64,000 nt of DNA from Urechis unicinctus (taxonomy: Eukaryota; Annelida; Polychaeta; Xenopneusta; Urechidae). How positions within the stretch are numbered: the stretch's first letter is position 1; each line of letters opens with the position of its first letter. The stretch spans positions 2,165,448 through 2,229,447 of the forward strand of contig CM067357.1 in assembly GCA_034190875.2 (NCBI GenBank), read 5' to 3'. This document shows, one piece after another, positions 23,846-36,440 of this stretch. The translations under genes were made by a program, and so were the position numbers. The notes beneath the pieces were generated by a model. It was not told the origin of the DNA. It worked only from the letters and a program-made list of their open reading frames with translations, and made no database searches.

Positions 23846-25829
23846 AAACTCAAATGTACTGGGGACTGACAGATCGATATTAAGTGCTGTATTTGTGTAT
23901 TGCACAGACACTGTTGTGATACGGGTGACGTCGAAGTAGATGCCCGAATAGAAGCAAGTGGTGAAAAGGATAGGGATTCAGGCAGACGTATATTGTTCTA
24001 GGGGCTTTGCGCACAAAAGCATCTTATAGTTTCTTGAGTTAATATGTTGAATGAATCGTACTAAAAACATATATCTTAGTTATCCCATATCAATACCCTC
24101 TACGCCTCGTTTAAGGACGTCATTGTCAACAAACGGTCGGTAAAAGCCGAGGTCATCATGCAAGCTAAGGAGAAATTCCCATGCTCGTCCGACAGAACCG
24201 ACGCTCAGATAAGAGCAAAAATTCACAATATTACTTCTCACAAAGAAAAGATAAAATGGAGCTTTTATTAACGTCGTACGGTGTGTTGAATTTATTTATG
24301 GCTGTAAATGGTCGTATTCAAGTCAACAAATATTTTTGGCAATAGTTGCTTATTGAATTGTTCTGACGCTGCAGTTCATTCAGCTAAGTGTAAATGTATC
24401 ATTGAATATCTAGTTAAATCCCTACGTTTTGAATATAAAATAGAGCTACGCGTGGCCTTATTGGTATGATCATCCTTCCCATGTGAGTAAGTCGGCAATT
24501 TTATTGTATATATCAAAGTTGTGTGTGACATTTGACTGCGGTTCATATTTCAAACTGATTTTGCAATTGCCTATATTATTTTTAATGATCTGTAACTTTA
24601 TTATCTATGTAACGTTGTAGCATAAAATAAATGGTCTTTCCAGTTTGTCTTTTGTTAAAGTAGCTCGGGACATATTATGAAATATGCATTTTAATAGTTA
24701 TATTAAAATTAGAATTAACTATGCACGTCTTGTAAATCCATAGGTGTTTTCGAAAGACGTCTTGAGCGTCTATTAAGTACACCAAACCTGTTCTTGTAAT
24801 ACACAACGATGTAATCCTCCCATTACATCTTTATCTCTATGATCAGGATAACATGAGATTCATTAATATCATATTGGTGATTATGGCACGGTATGACGGT
24901 GAATTATAGAAGTCACTAAGCATATTATCAGACGATTTATTTTTATCGAATGATATAATGGTACACCAGCGAAGTGATGGGCAGGAGGTGATATTTAGAA
25001 ACTAATGATAAACAAGTAACGTTTGTTTGAAGCAATTGTCGATATTCGCCGCCCAAGTTGGACCGGAACTCATTGAACACGCCTTGAGGATCAATAAGCA
25101 CCCAACCTAGCCTGATTCCAAACGCGCCCTACCCCAATATTGCATTTCCAGATTTAAGGTTTTATCCCAAAACTGCCATCTATTTTTGACCCCCAATGGT
25201 GAAACGTGAGCACGCGCGTGCACCAAAGAGCTGTTTCGGTTGATTAAACAGAGGAATGACCCACACAATTTAGAAATCGGTCCTTTGATTAAAGGAAAAT
25301 AGGTAATACGGAATCAGTGCAACAGAATGATAACTTTTCAAACAGGAAAGGCAGGCATGACATCCAAATAGATTGCATACCCGAAAAACAACCCGCAGAC
25401 ATGAAAAATTCCGTCCGTCAAAGGTACCCGCGCACCTACACAGCACATTAAACTCAAAGGATATAATAAAGTCATCACCATCGTCACCATTAATTGTTTA
25501 TGTATTCGGACAATGAAGGCGTTGGTATATAACGCTCAATAACAGCTATCAGGTGATATGTTGGCTCAGATAACATACTGTTCAGATTATATCGGGTCTT
25601 GCGTGACAGGTGAAACCAAGGTACAGAGTCAAAAGTGTGTAATGCGCAGTGCTTATCGTCTTACAGTAGTCTTATAGTAGCCAAATATTCATTACAATTG
25701 ATGTAAACGCATCTCTGTTGTGGGCGATATATTTTGCGCTTGCTCTCTGTTATATACTAACATGCCCAATTTCTGGGGTATGTGCATGTTTTATAATTTA
25801 CGTGCTGTGGGGTATTTACTGCGCTCGTT
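23846..25829. other. No gene seen
   Basis: AT-rich sequence without recognisable coding or repeat content. Confidence 0.6.
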
Positions 25830-26102
25830 GTGGGGTATATATATTTTATATAAATACCCCACAATTTATATATACCTATATACCCCGCAGCTAGGTCTGA
25901 TACAGTACCCCTCATCTAGGTCTCAAAATGATACCCCACATCTGGCACAATGTCCGTATATATATAAATATTTATATATTATATGCATATATAAAAATAT
26001 ATATAGATATATATATTCATATATATACATATATATATATCTATGTAGATATATAAAATATAGGATATATATATATATTATATATATATATAGAGATTAT
26101 AT

Positions 26103-26154
<52 letters not shown>

Positions 26155-26254
26155 GTCTATATATATATATATCTATAGATATATCTCTCTCTCTCTATAT
26201 ATATATCTATATCTCTATATAATCTCTATAGATATATATATATATATATATCTC

Positions 26255-26285
<31 letters not shown>

Positions 26286-26290
26286 TATCA
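25830..26290. repeat. TACCCCAC-box repeat plus complex (TA)n/(TATC)n array
   Basis: 25840-25960 carries four TACCCC boxes including ATACCCCACATCTGG, the same unit as 11196-11330 in inverted orientation. It is followed by about 300 bases of TA with ATAG, TCTC and TTTATA interruptions. The Ile/Tyr-rich frame 25720-26178 is an artefact. Confidence 0.85.
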
Positions 26291-27799
26291 CTTAAGAATA
26301 TTATGCGAAATGCATATAAATGACCTGTACACACTGGACATATTTGGCCTAATGAAAATTAGGGCGACCTCCGTATGGAGTCATAAGAACATTTCCGAAA
26401 CTTGCACCAGCCAATCGATGTAGGATATCTATTGCATTCAGTTCATCATAATTGGCATCGTTGTATGCATTAGTAAATATAAGAGGCTCATAGTCTTTCG
26501 CACCTCACTGAAGGTACTTGTCAATGAATCACCTACTATGATGCATGGAGCGTCGAGCTGTCACCTCGACCATATAAAATAGGAATCACTACATCATAGA
26601 TATTAGAGTATCCAAATGATCCATCCCGCCATATGAACCAACTGCTAGTTATTTCTTTAAGGGAAAGGTGCGAGTTGTTATAGAGCAGATAACACTGAGG
26701 CCTGCAGATCTAATGACCAAAATGGTCGATCTAAAATGGGCGGATGCGGCTGTCTAGCAAAAGCAGGGAGTGTTAATTAATACTATGTAAATGCATACGG
26801 ATAAAACTTCTATGAAAACGATTACAGGTAGTTTCAGATTTTACATATTATTTCTGTAAATAACCAAGTGGCCTAAATTCGGCTCATGGCCCCTGGATTA
26901 TGATACCCAAGTGCCCAACTAGCCTCTGCCCCGGTATATATCATTTTTTTTCCAAAGGGTAAATCTGACATGGCATATGCATTGCCTTTGGTCCGGTTTG
27001 TGACAGTTACAGTCCTCAGTGACATCATATAATTCGTGAACTTGTAGATGCATGATGACACCTACGATAACCTGAATCACTTTATCATAAAGTTGCAGTA
27101 ATATGTACTTCCTCCTACATCGACATGCATTATATATCAGATCTATGGAGCCATTATGTGAGACAAGTCTAGACTATTTAATCGACTTTGACCTAAAGCT
27201 AGTTTCTAGTATTTAGCGGAGTTGGGCCGTTAACTAAAAATACTTGGTATGATTACGTTTGGCATTGGCTTGATCTGGTCATAATCGAAATCTTTATAAA
27301 CACCGTCGACGGTTTGCCGTTTATCAATTACATTTAAGTGCAATATTATTGTCCCCAATTTACTATGTATTAAGTACGGTGTAATGCATTAGGCCAGCAA
27401 AAAGTCCTATTATGTCCGTTCATTGTTTACAATTGATCTGTATTTTGCACTGGTATTGAGATGATGCTGATGACTCGGCTATCATTTAACATAGTCTTGC
27501 AAATCGCTGCTTCATTGGAAACTTAACCGTTAGACGGAAATGATTAAAGTACCTTTATAAATCGGTCTCAACGCAATGTAAAATCTCATATCCTGTCTTT
27601 TACTGGGCTGTATTTGACAATGGTCCATTCTCATACACGTAGGACGATAACTTATTTGATATAAAACTGGCATTCAGCAAACGATTACTTCACAATGCAA
27701 ACGATTCTGCCCAAACGGTGTTATAACTTGTATCTAGAGACTGCTAACCTCTTAAGGTTCGATAAGAAACCAAACATTATATTTTAGTACTGACGGTAG
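26291..27799. other. No gene seen
   Basis: The 62-codon minus frame at 26873-27061 is not supported by any motif. Confidence 0.55.
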
Positions 27800-28270
27800 G
27801 GAGGATTGTGTTCGCTATTTCCCTTGCTCTCCTGCCAGTGCTCCACCTCTGCCTAGATATCATTATCATAATTAATGTCGAGTGCAGCATAGTGGGTGTG
27901 GTTCCCCCTCTCCTGCCAGTGCTCTACCTCTATCCGGGAATCTCTATCATTATCATAATTCATACAAAGTGAAACATGTCAGCAGAACATTTCGCCAAAA
28001 TTCATCTGAATATTCCGATCCAAGTGATACATATTCTATGCAATTGTGTACTATGTATCGGAAAAAAACAATTATATTGCATACTCGCGTGGCAGCATTA
28101 ATAACAGTGGATTGATCAAAGGGCAAAATCATTTTTATTTCCCTCTAAGATACGTAACACGTTGCACTAAAGCATAGACAATGCTTCCGAAATGTTTGTA
28201 CATTTAATCATATATAATAGGCTTACTAGTCAACAAACAATCACGGAAATGTATCTTACAAATGATGAAA
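27800..28270 (-). repeat. GAATTATGATAATGAT-box repeat, copy 1
   Basis: Two units at 27800-27985 on the minus strand contain AATTATGATAATGAT and GGTAGAGCACTGGC.GGAGAG. The following part (to about 28270) matches 32985-33150, so the boxes belong to a longer dispersed repeat. Confidence 0.7.
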
Positions 28271-28479
28271 TTATCTTTTCTTCAGTGTGCCTGACACCGC
28301 AACAATCACAACATCCCATTGATTACCCCATACCCGCGGTTACCAAGGCAAATGATCAATAGATGGATTTCATGCAAAGCCTCATCTACCAACTTTACTT
28401 TTTTTAGTCTCATACACATCATTGGCAGGGTTAGAGACACAGCAGGTAACAGACACATGCGCCATATATGGTGATGTCC

Positions 28480-30240
28480 ATTTACCAGTCCAGTTGTTTA
28501 TATTTGTTCTGTTCGATAATTCTGTTCGGCTGTACGACTAAGATAACATATAGAATTATTTGTCCAAAGATGTCCATCTCGTATAATGCCATCTCCATTA
28601 CATTGTCGATAGAATAAGTAGTCCATCCATGGTAAAACCTTGCTGCTTTAGTAAAATGCCTCAAACACGAGGAACTGTTGATTGTACATGTAGTTGCTTG
28701 TAATGGAGTAAAGCGTATTTCTTCAAAAAGTGAGGCAAATCTATGTAATATACCGTTCCCTGTTACATCCTGATGAACATCTAGGCAGCAGCATGTTCTT
28801 CCTCTTGTATGTAGATATAACGTGTTCTCTTTTAGGGCAAACCGTTTAGTGTGTGTTGTTATTGTGTAAACGTAGATCATTAATTTTACTCATATTCTCC
28901 TCTATCTCTGCACAATTATGTATTATTTTGTAGTTTGTGGTCTCTGCTTGTTAGCAAGGTGAGTTGCCCAAAACGTTTACATGGGAAGCAATTGAGGCAT
29001 TTGCTTAAAGTGGTCACTGTATGTTTTTAGGTACCGGTACCTGAGTATTTCTAATTTCAGCTTCAATTTATGTGAATTAACTAACAAAGAATGTCGCCTT
29101 CAAGTTAGATGCGCAAATGTTGTACTGACTGTCTGTGTGGCGCTCAAGATTACCAATGAATACCCAAAAAGCTGATAATAACAACAATTAGTTCCAGTCG
29201 AAGCATAATTTATTCACAGTTTGTTCTGTCATCAACCACAACGACATATTGGAAACAGAAGAGAATCGTTAGGGCTTCACTCTCTGACTTTGTATGCATG
29301 TCTAGCATGTTTCAACACGAGTCTTCGGAAACATAGAAGTCAATAGCAACACCATGCGTTATTCAACGAACCCTAATTCAATATTCAGTATTTGTTTCAT
29401 GGTACAAGTCCTCATGTAATGGTGAAATATATTGGCTTTATGAAATACTGCAAATATTTCCAGCGCAACACGGGCTTGTCGATATTCGTTATTTCACTAA
29501 CGCAGCTCACTAACTCACAAACTCATCCACTGAATCGCGCACTCACATGCGCACCAATGATCTCACTTTATTCTCAATCACTCTTGCACTTATTCATTCA
29601 CTCGCTTGGACATAAACTTATTCGTATGCTAATTCGCGCACTCATTCAATCCCTTCTTAAATCACGGACACACTGACTCATTCGCTTACTCGGTGACATT
29701 CTCATTTACTTACCACATCATTTACTCACTCACTCACTCACTCACTCACTCACTCACTCACTCACTCACTCACTCACTCACTCACTCACTCACTCACTCA
29801 CCCCCTTATATCCATGGGCATACTATCTTAGGTACCGTTACTCTTGTACTGCGCAAATGACTCATCAAACATAAAACATTGCCATTTGGAGCGTTGTCGC
29901 TTAAGAGGATTCCTGGAAATGTTTCACCTGCTCATGTCCAAGTGCGTCAGGTAACGATATTATGGTGTGTAGGGTGAGTGTGCAAGTAGCGTGGGGGGGG
30001 GGGCGACAATGGTTGAACGCGACGAATTCGAACAACAATTCCAGCAATTCCGTCAGCTAAGCAGGATAATGGACGTCACCATTTACTGCGCTTCTGGTTA
30101 CTGCTGTAGCCCTTACCCAGCCACTGCTCAAATATAAAATTCCATTTACCGATCATGGGTAATTTCGTCGCTTGCCTTGGTTACCTTGGATACGGAATGA
30201 TCAATGAAGTGCTGTGAGTGTGTTATGGTCAGAGACACCC
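28480..30240 (-). repeat. Dispersed repeat family R1, copy 2 (minus orientation)
   Basis: Inverted, collinear counterpart of 9475-10560. It contains a perfect (TCAC)n array at 29724-29801, where copy 1 has only scattered, mutated GTGA repeats. The 132-codon minus frame at 28482-28880 lies inside and its counterpart in copy 1 is shifted and broken, so it is not taken as a gene. Confidence 0.75.
29724..29801. repeat. (TCAC)n microsatellite
   Basis: About 19 perfect tetranucleotide repeats inside R1 copy 2. Confidence 0.98.
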
Positions 30241-30544
30241 AAGGGCAGATCATTTCATCATATTTAGGTTTGATAGCTAGCCAGCGAAATGTACTGAAAT
30301 GTCCAAGCATTTCGGATGCATTCGGTTTTCTCTTCTACAGCGTAACCCATATAAGAAGGGGGAAGGCAATTTCGCTTTCATACAGCTCTTGTTTGAATTA
30401 TGTTACCGCAAACATGCCAAGCATTTCTTATTCACCCGAGACCCCGTAATCATGAATACTGTTGCTAATAGAACACGCTTGTCTTGAATAAGAAGGTTTT
30501 GAAGACAAACGATTCCGATGGATTCTGGAGAGAATTCCACTCCC

Positions 30545-30800
30545 ATACTTTGCCGAACATGAATTATGCTAATGTTCGAGATCACGGTCGCAGTGGAACA
30601 CTGGCTGGAGAGGGAGGGAATTCATGTACCCAACATGCTTCACTCAGCATGAATTATGATAATGATCGAGATCACGGTCGCGGTGGAACACTGGCTGGAG
30701 AGGGAGGGAGGGAATTGATTTATCCAACTTTACTCAGCATGAATTATGATAATGATCGAGACCGTGGTATTAGTGGTGCATTGATAGAAAAGTGATGGAA
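30545..30800 (+). repeat. GAATTATGATAATGAT-box repeat, three tandem units
   Basis: Three head-to-tail units carry ATGAATTATG.TAATG.TCGAGA, then CACGGTCGC.GTGGAACACTG and GGAGAGGGAGGGAATT. The repetitive peptide frame 30484-30795 comes from this. Confidence 0.9.
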
Positions 30801-30839
30801 TTCAAATACCTGATAAAATCCTCCCTTTCCCCGGGTCAC

Positions 30840-31300
30840 ACACGCCAACGCTTTACAGGTCACTAACATAATAGGCACCGAAGTCAAACGTAAATAAGTT
30901 ATAACGCTCAGCGCACCAAGTCAGGCAGTGACCACTTTAAGCAGAGCAGAAAGAACACGCAGCTGCCTAGATACTCACCAGGATGTTACAGGAGACAGTA
31001 GATTGCATTGCTTCTTCCCTCCATCTTCACGCAAATGCAATGTTGAATTTCATCCAGTATAAAAGTGCGGCAATCAATCGCGTTGTAATTCAATAACTGT
31101 CTTAAATGGACAATTTATCAAATATCTCTGTATAACTGTACCGAACCATTAACAAACAGAATAGGTTAACATGAATGTTTATCATTATATTGTATTTTGA
31201 CGAAGATAATATCGATCAAAGCAATCCCCGATTAAGTGCATTAAGATGACGTCATTCTGCTAAATATGCTGATGAAGTCTGGCATCGGGAAAAAAACGAC
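30840..31300 (+). repeat. R1 family fragment
   Basis: 30940-31050 matches 10200-10500 (CTGCCTAGATA.TCA.CAGGATGTTACAG box) and 31130-31300 matches 10900-11060 and 36330-36440 (GATCAAAGCAATCCCC and GATGACGTCATTCTG). Confidence 0.65.
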
Positions 31301-31779
31301 GGTTGTAGAAACAACCTGGATAATAATACTGGCCAGATGTCGTTTGTTGCCAAGATTATTAACAAGCAATAAATGATTCAATACACGAGCATTTACAATT
31401 ATAGAAATAAACAGCCTGACTTGATATCATCATTTAAAAAATCTGGTTGTCAAATAGGATTTACTTGTCATCTATCTTACAAGGTGCTTAATTAACAATG
31501 AGAAGGCCGCCGTGACATCGGTGTTTAATATAGATACCATCATGAGCAATGAGAATGTATGTTGAGCAGGAGCAATCTCTTCCCATCGCACAATATTCTT
31601 ATGAAAACACCAATGAATTGTTGCGAGCATCAGAATAGACGCATACAAATGATATTCACAGAATAAAATGACAATAAAGCACAATTCATCTATAAACACT
31701 AGGCAATCACCCTGTGATTAAAGGATGACGTAGTCAGCGATTGCCAACGTATAATATCATAGATGGAGATTATATCAGT
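31301..31779. other. No gene seen
   Basis: One 75-codon minus frame (31472-31699) without recognisable features. Confidence 0.5.
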
Positions 31780-31900
31780 CATTATCATAATTCATGCTGA
31801 GTGAAGCATGTTGGGTATATGAATTCCCTCCCTCTCCAGCTAGTGTTCCACTGCGACCGTGATCTCGATCATTAGCATAATTCATGCCGTGTGCATGTGG
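31780..31900 (-). repeat. GAATTATGATAATGAT-box repeat, inverted unit pair
   Basis: On the minus strand it carries GAATTATGCTAATGATCGAG, the CACGGTCGCAGTGGAACACT block and GGAGAGGGAGGGAATTC, closest to the unit at 30570-30640. Confidence 0.85.
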
Positions 31901-31959
31901 GGTGGGGGTATTCTTTCGAAAACCCTTCTGAATGCTCCCCAACCAAAACTTTCTTATTC

Positions 31960-32200
31960 ACAGCAAAGGTGTTTTAATGGTCTTAGCACTTATTGATGAA
32001 GGCTTCTCGGGTGAATACGAATTGTGTCGCATATTTTCGTAGAAATATAGCTTGAGCTGTGTTTTATATCTCCCTCAGCCTTAGGGTTTATTGAATAACG
32101 CATGGCGTAGCTATTGGCTCCTTTGATTCCGAAGACTCGAACGTATTAGAAATGTGTAAAAAGTCAAAGAGTGAAGCGGGACAAAAATCTTCTTAAAATA
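31960..32200 (+). repeat. R1 family fragment
   Basis: 32085-32190 matches 9890-10000 (TTGAATAAC.CA.GGCGT.GCTAT and GTCAAAGAGTGAAGC). Confidence 0.6.
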
Positions 32201-32449
32201 AATAATTGCGCAGAGGTAGAATAGAATTTGAGTCAGCAGCTACAGGTATGATCAACAGTACGGGAGCAAAACACTTAGCTGTAATCAATTCCGCAGCGAG
32301 GGATTCGTTGAATCCAGAGGCGCTCGGTTACCGAAACCAAGCTTCCGAGCGCCGAACCGCACCCGAGCACCGAGTCGTTATCAATATTTATGAATATAGA
32401 TATCGACTCTTGGAAGCGGATCAGCTTTGTAAATATCAGATAGAATAAA

Positions 32450-32645
32450 ACCCGACGGTAGATACCCTGATTATTTGTGATCTATGGTGGATCGCTGATG
32501 TAAAATGCATACGCTTTGTGTGGTAGATCGGATCTTATAACTGAGTGTTAGATGACTTGATTATTGTTATATTATAATGCTGCTCTACATTTGTCTTTGG
32601 TGGCCAGCGTGCTCAGTGCACTAACTAATTGGTTTTATAATCGTG
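32450..32645. repeat. Dispersed repeat, partner of 4230-4575
   Basis: Shares GATACCCTGATTATT, GCTTTGTGTGGT.GATC and GGCCAGCGTGCTCAGTG with the copy near 4.4 kb. Confidence 0.7.
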
Positions 32646-32804
32646 TGACTGGTTGAGTGCCACAGACAATAACTTTCCATGAAAGCTTAACACCCAGTCA
32701 CTGAATTCGTCTCTGCTGTATCAGCGTACGAGTTATGAGCAAGATAAATTATACATGATGTTTGGCTACGTGCGCGTGCGCGTGTGTGACCCGAAGCAGG
32801 ATCG

Positions 32805-33150
32805 TGCTGGATGTTTGAATTCCCTCCCTCTCCTATCAGCACTCCACCCCTATCCCCGATATCTATCATTATCATAACTCGTATTGAGTTAAGCATGTAT
32901 GGTGTTGAAATTTCCTTCCTCTTTTGCCAGTTATCCACGTCTACCCCGATCTCGATCATTTACATAATTCATGGTGGCTGAAGCATATAATCTTCTCAAC
33001 AATTCATTTGAATCTTTCTAATCCACGGCTTTCATATCTATGACAATTGCTTACGATTTGTTATAGATTAAGATATCTTAAGTAAATAACAATTATGTTG
33101 CATCCGTGTGCGGTAGCATAATTAGACTAATCTATAAAAGACGAAATATT
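32805..33150 (-). repeat. GAATTATGATAATGAT-box repeat with flank
   Basis: Two inverted units at 32810-32980, then a segment matching 28000-28270 (CAATTATGTTGCAT..GTG.GGTAGCATAAT). Confidence 0.7.
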
Positions 33151-34050
33151 ATCTGATATATCTTCCCGATATGCGTCACAAATTGAAAAGTTGCCCCTTC
33201 TCAATGTCACCCTCGACGTAGGATGAGGGCTTTTCAATGTTTTCGAAGGTTACGAATTCTGCGGAGCAATGGTATTCCCCGTCTCGTGGAAATAGCTGGA
33301 TGTCAGTAGAGTTAGATGTAGACCTTATTTGTACTACAAGATTTCCAATTCTACAACTCTTTATGTGACTCGATCACCATATCTCCTAACAGCAAGTTCC
33401 TCCTCTCATTATCATTACATGTATCATAAGCTTTCCATCATCAAAGAAGGTGCAGCGCATTCAACATTGCGGTGGTGCTATGGTATGATATCATTACCTA
33501 TTAGAATGCAAGTGACCGTGATTACGTGATCATTCCGGACCGCCGCACTTCCATCAAAGGGGCTTAACTATATGCGTGATGACATTAGTTTACATCCACT
33601 CCATATAACTAGCTATCCCCCTTTGATGACTACCACTTCCACAAGAGCAAGGACCGAGGTGTCCGGCTTTTCTGTTTATTACAACGGATCACCTGCAGAG
33701 GGTTCCACCGCCCATGTCAGACTTTGCAACATTATACAAGATGAGTGAACAGTTCAAATATTGTGACTGCCCATGTACAGAAATTGCCGAGGTGATATTT
33801 ATTCACTGACAATGAACTATTTTCAACCGAATAAGTGTTGATGTCGCAGGGGATGGGGGTCTTAGTTCGTAAAGATTGAGATAGCTTGTGCAAGACATTG
33901 GCGATCAGACACCTGTCTGTGTAACATGCTTATACATTGACGTTTCCATACTGTCACTTTATCATTATTTTCCGCTGTAGGTTCCCCCCCCCCCCTAATG
34001 AGGGGGTAGATTAATAAGTATGTGACTGAGTGAGTTAGTAAGTAAGTACA
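33151..34050. other. No gene seen
   Basis: Includes a run of 13 C at about 33985-33997. No supported coding signal. Confidence 0.55.
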
Positions 34051-34455
34051 GCGTTTTACTACACACCAACATTTATGTGTTATATGGTGCCTGCAGAGGT
34101 GTACAGATAGACCTGATTAAGCAGCCGCCTTCTGGGATAAATAAAGGTGGGGTGCAACGAAATCAATATGGAGAAGGAGATGAAAAATGCAAAAATTATT
34201 CTAGGGCAAGTCATCACCAGCCGCCCGACCGCACCACAACATCAAGCCTCTCTTGTTGGGTCCGGGCCAGAGTGGCATGCTGCAGATATAGCCCTCCTAA
34301 AGACCACTCCATTCAAACACCGAGATCACATTGCCTACCGACACGAGTCGCAACCAATGGATGACAAGTTGCCCCTCTCATTGGTTCCTTACGACATACA
34401 GGAGGATACAGGGGTCATATTTACCCCTGCACTCACAGAGGGTGGGGTGGGGTCC
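34051..34455 (-). mobile_element. Short LINE-derived element (5' UTR joined to 3' tip), copy 1
   Basis: On the minus strand it opens with the LINE 5'-UTR blocks (GTATCCTCCTG.ATGTCGTAAG, GACTCGTGTCGGT, TATATCTGCA.CA) and ends with GAAGGCGGCTGCTTAATCAGG. It then passes directly to the LINE 3' tip GGCACCATATAACACA followed by GTTGGTGTG. The middle 6.5 kb (ORF1 and ORF2) is missing. It is more diverged than the copy at 51150-51572. The 95- and 104-codon plus frames over it are antisense noise. Confidence 0.75.
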
Positions 34456-34459
34456 GAGT

Positions 34460-34616
34460 AGGTCAGTTAATCAATTAGTATATGGCCGAGTGCAAGAGTA
34501 ATTGAGTGCAGAGTCAGGAAATTAAGTGCACACATCAATATGTGCGCCATTGAGTGTATGAGTTAGTCATTTATTTAGTTAGTGAGTGAGTGAGCAAGAG
34601 AAGGAAAGAGGAGAGA

Positions 34617-34694
<78 letters not shown>

Positions 34695-34704
34695 ATCGAG
34701 AGAG

Positions 34705-34747
<43 letters not shown>

Positions 34748-34751
34748 CTCT

Positions 34752-34823
<72 letters not shown>

Positions 34824-36440
34824 GAGGAGAGTGAGGGAGCGAAAGACCGAAAATGAGATGGAGAGACTAGTCCATATAGCGCTGGAAGGTTTGGACATAC
34901 CCAAAACAGCGATATATTTTGACTGGTTCTTGACGACATGTACCATCTAACATATACTCAATATTGAATTACGATTCGTTGAAGTGCATGGCGTTGCTAT
35001 TGATACCGAAAATGAACTAGTTATAGCCTGGAATTTACAAAGCCTTAACTTCGATATTTTTTTCCCATTTTATCTTGACGGCAGACCATCTGTGAATATA
35101 CTCTTTTGTTATTCAAACCTATGACTATCAACGCATGTGGGTCAATATCAGTAATCTTTAGCGTCACATTTACAAAGCCTTAACTTCTTGATTCTCCCCA
35201 TGTTATCTGACGGCAGACCAAGGAATAACTACCTTCTTCGTCGATTACTATGTGGGTCAATATCCAATCTTTGGAGCTTACCCGGCCAAGGTCTGTAATC
35301 ACTCAGAAGGGATTATCGTCGTCAAAATGGATCGATTATACTTTATCGCAACATTCCGTGCTTCAAAGAGGTTTGATTATGAACCCACTTCTAAAATAGT
35401 GGCAACCAATGGGTCGAAAGAACCGTCAAGGCTCCTAGTTATAAATATGTTCATTACTTTAATGTTTGGAGATTAGGGACAGACGAAGCTTTGAAAAATG
35501 TTCAGAATTCTTTCACTTGGATGTGGTGGTAAGCATGAATATGGTGCTTCATATACAAATCAAGTTGTGTCATTTGTTGGCAGTATTCCTTTCTGAATAA
35601 ATACACAGTAATATTACAGTTGTTTTGAAATCCCAGTCTTCTTGCCCTATAAATACAGTTATGGGCATATAACAAATGGAGGCTGAGGCAATAGAAGATG
35701 ACGCCTTGATAACAAGATTTAGTGAGCAACTGCAATTCGTGTACAATAGTCGCATGTTTAATAGAAAGACAAACCGCGTGAGCAGTGAACATGATGCTTG
35801 GTTTATACACTTGGTATCTTGGTATTTCAATTACCATCCGACCTACCCCAAATCCAACGAAACTCGATCTTATGTCTTCACTTGAACACGAGGCTCTTTT
35901 GAAATAGTGAACGGGTCAATTTCGATCAGGGCGATGAAAATTTCAGAAAAAATTATACAGTTAGCAAGTTCATAGAATACACCCCGCATTTGGTGGATGC
36001 GGCGGCCTGAAGCGAACTCTCGCTCGTTGTTGTTCCACGTACAGCTGTAAATCAATAAGGGCCGTTCCGTCAGATAACGCGGCGAGCTGGAAATACTAAC
36101 AAGGCGCTAACAGGGCGGAGATGGGCAACAGGGTAGAGGTGAATTTCAACGGGGCGCCGTTTAGTTGACGTGGGGAGAAACCTGTTTATAACTCAAGAAC
36201 AAGGAAAGCCTAATTTCTGCTGGCTTCCATCCGTTATGAAAATGCGACCGATTGTGTAGCAAATCGGAAAATGATTTTAAAACTACATTTATTCAATATC
36301 CTTACCTAATTTTTACCTCATCACTGACAAATAGAATCAGTTTTAATGTTTCAATACAATTATATTGTATTTATAGAATGATAAAATTGTTCAAAGCAAT
36401 CCCTAAACAGATGTATTGAGATGACGCCATTCTGGTGAAA
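34460..36440 (+). repeat. Dispersed repeat family R1, copy 3, interrupted
   Basis: 34470-34590 is a decayed GTGA/AGTGCA tract like 9660-9800. 34960-35030 matches 9890-9950. 35950-36440 matches 10640-11060 (CTCGTTGTTGTTCCAC.TACC, CGGGGCGCCGT, TAATTTTTACCTC). The (GA)n array and an internal duplication of ATTTACAAAGCCTTAACTTC (35034 and 35169) lie between. Confidence 0.7.
34614..34822. repeat. (GA)n microsatellite with an inverted centre
   Basis: About 200 bases of GA, interrupted by GAAGAGATCG and by a CTCTC insert near 34745-34750 that makes a palindrome GAGAGCTCTC TCGAGAGAG. Confidence 0.97.

Noticed and set aside
28482..28880. 132-codon minus-strand gene
   Set aside because: Inside repeat R1 copy 2; the homologous stretch in copy 1 is broken in this frame, so no conserved coding.
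30484..30795. Asp/Arg/Gly repeat protein
   Set aside because: Translation of three tandem GAATTATGATAATGAT-box units.
34575..34946. Arg/Glu and Ser/Leu repeat proteins
   Set aside because: Both strands of a (GA)n microsatellite.
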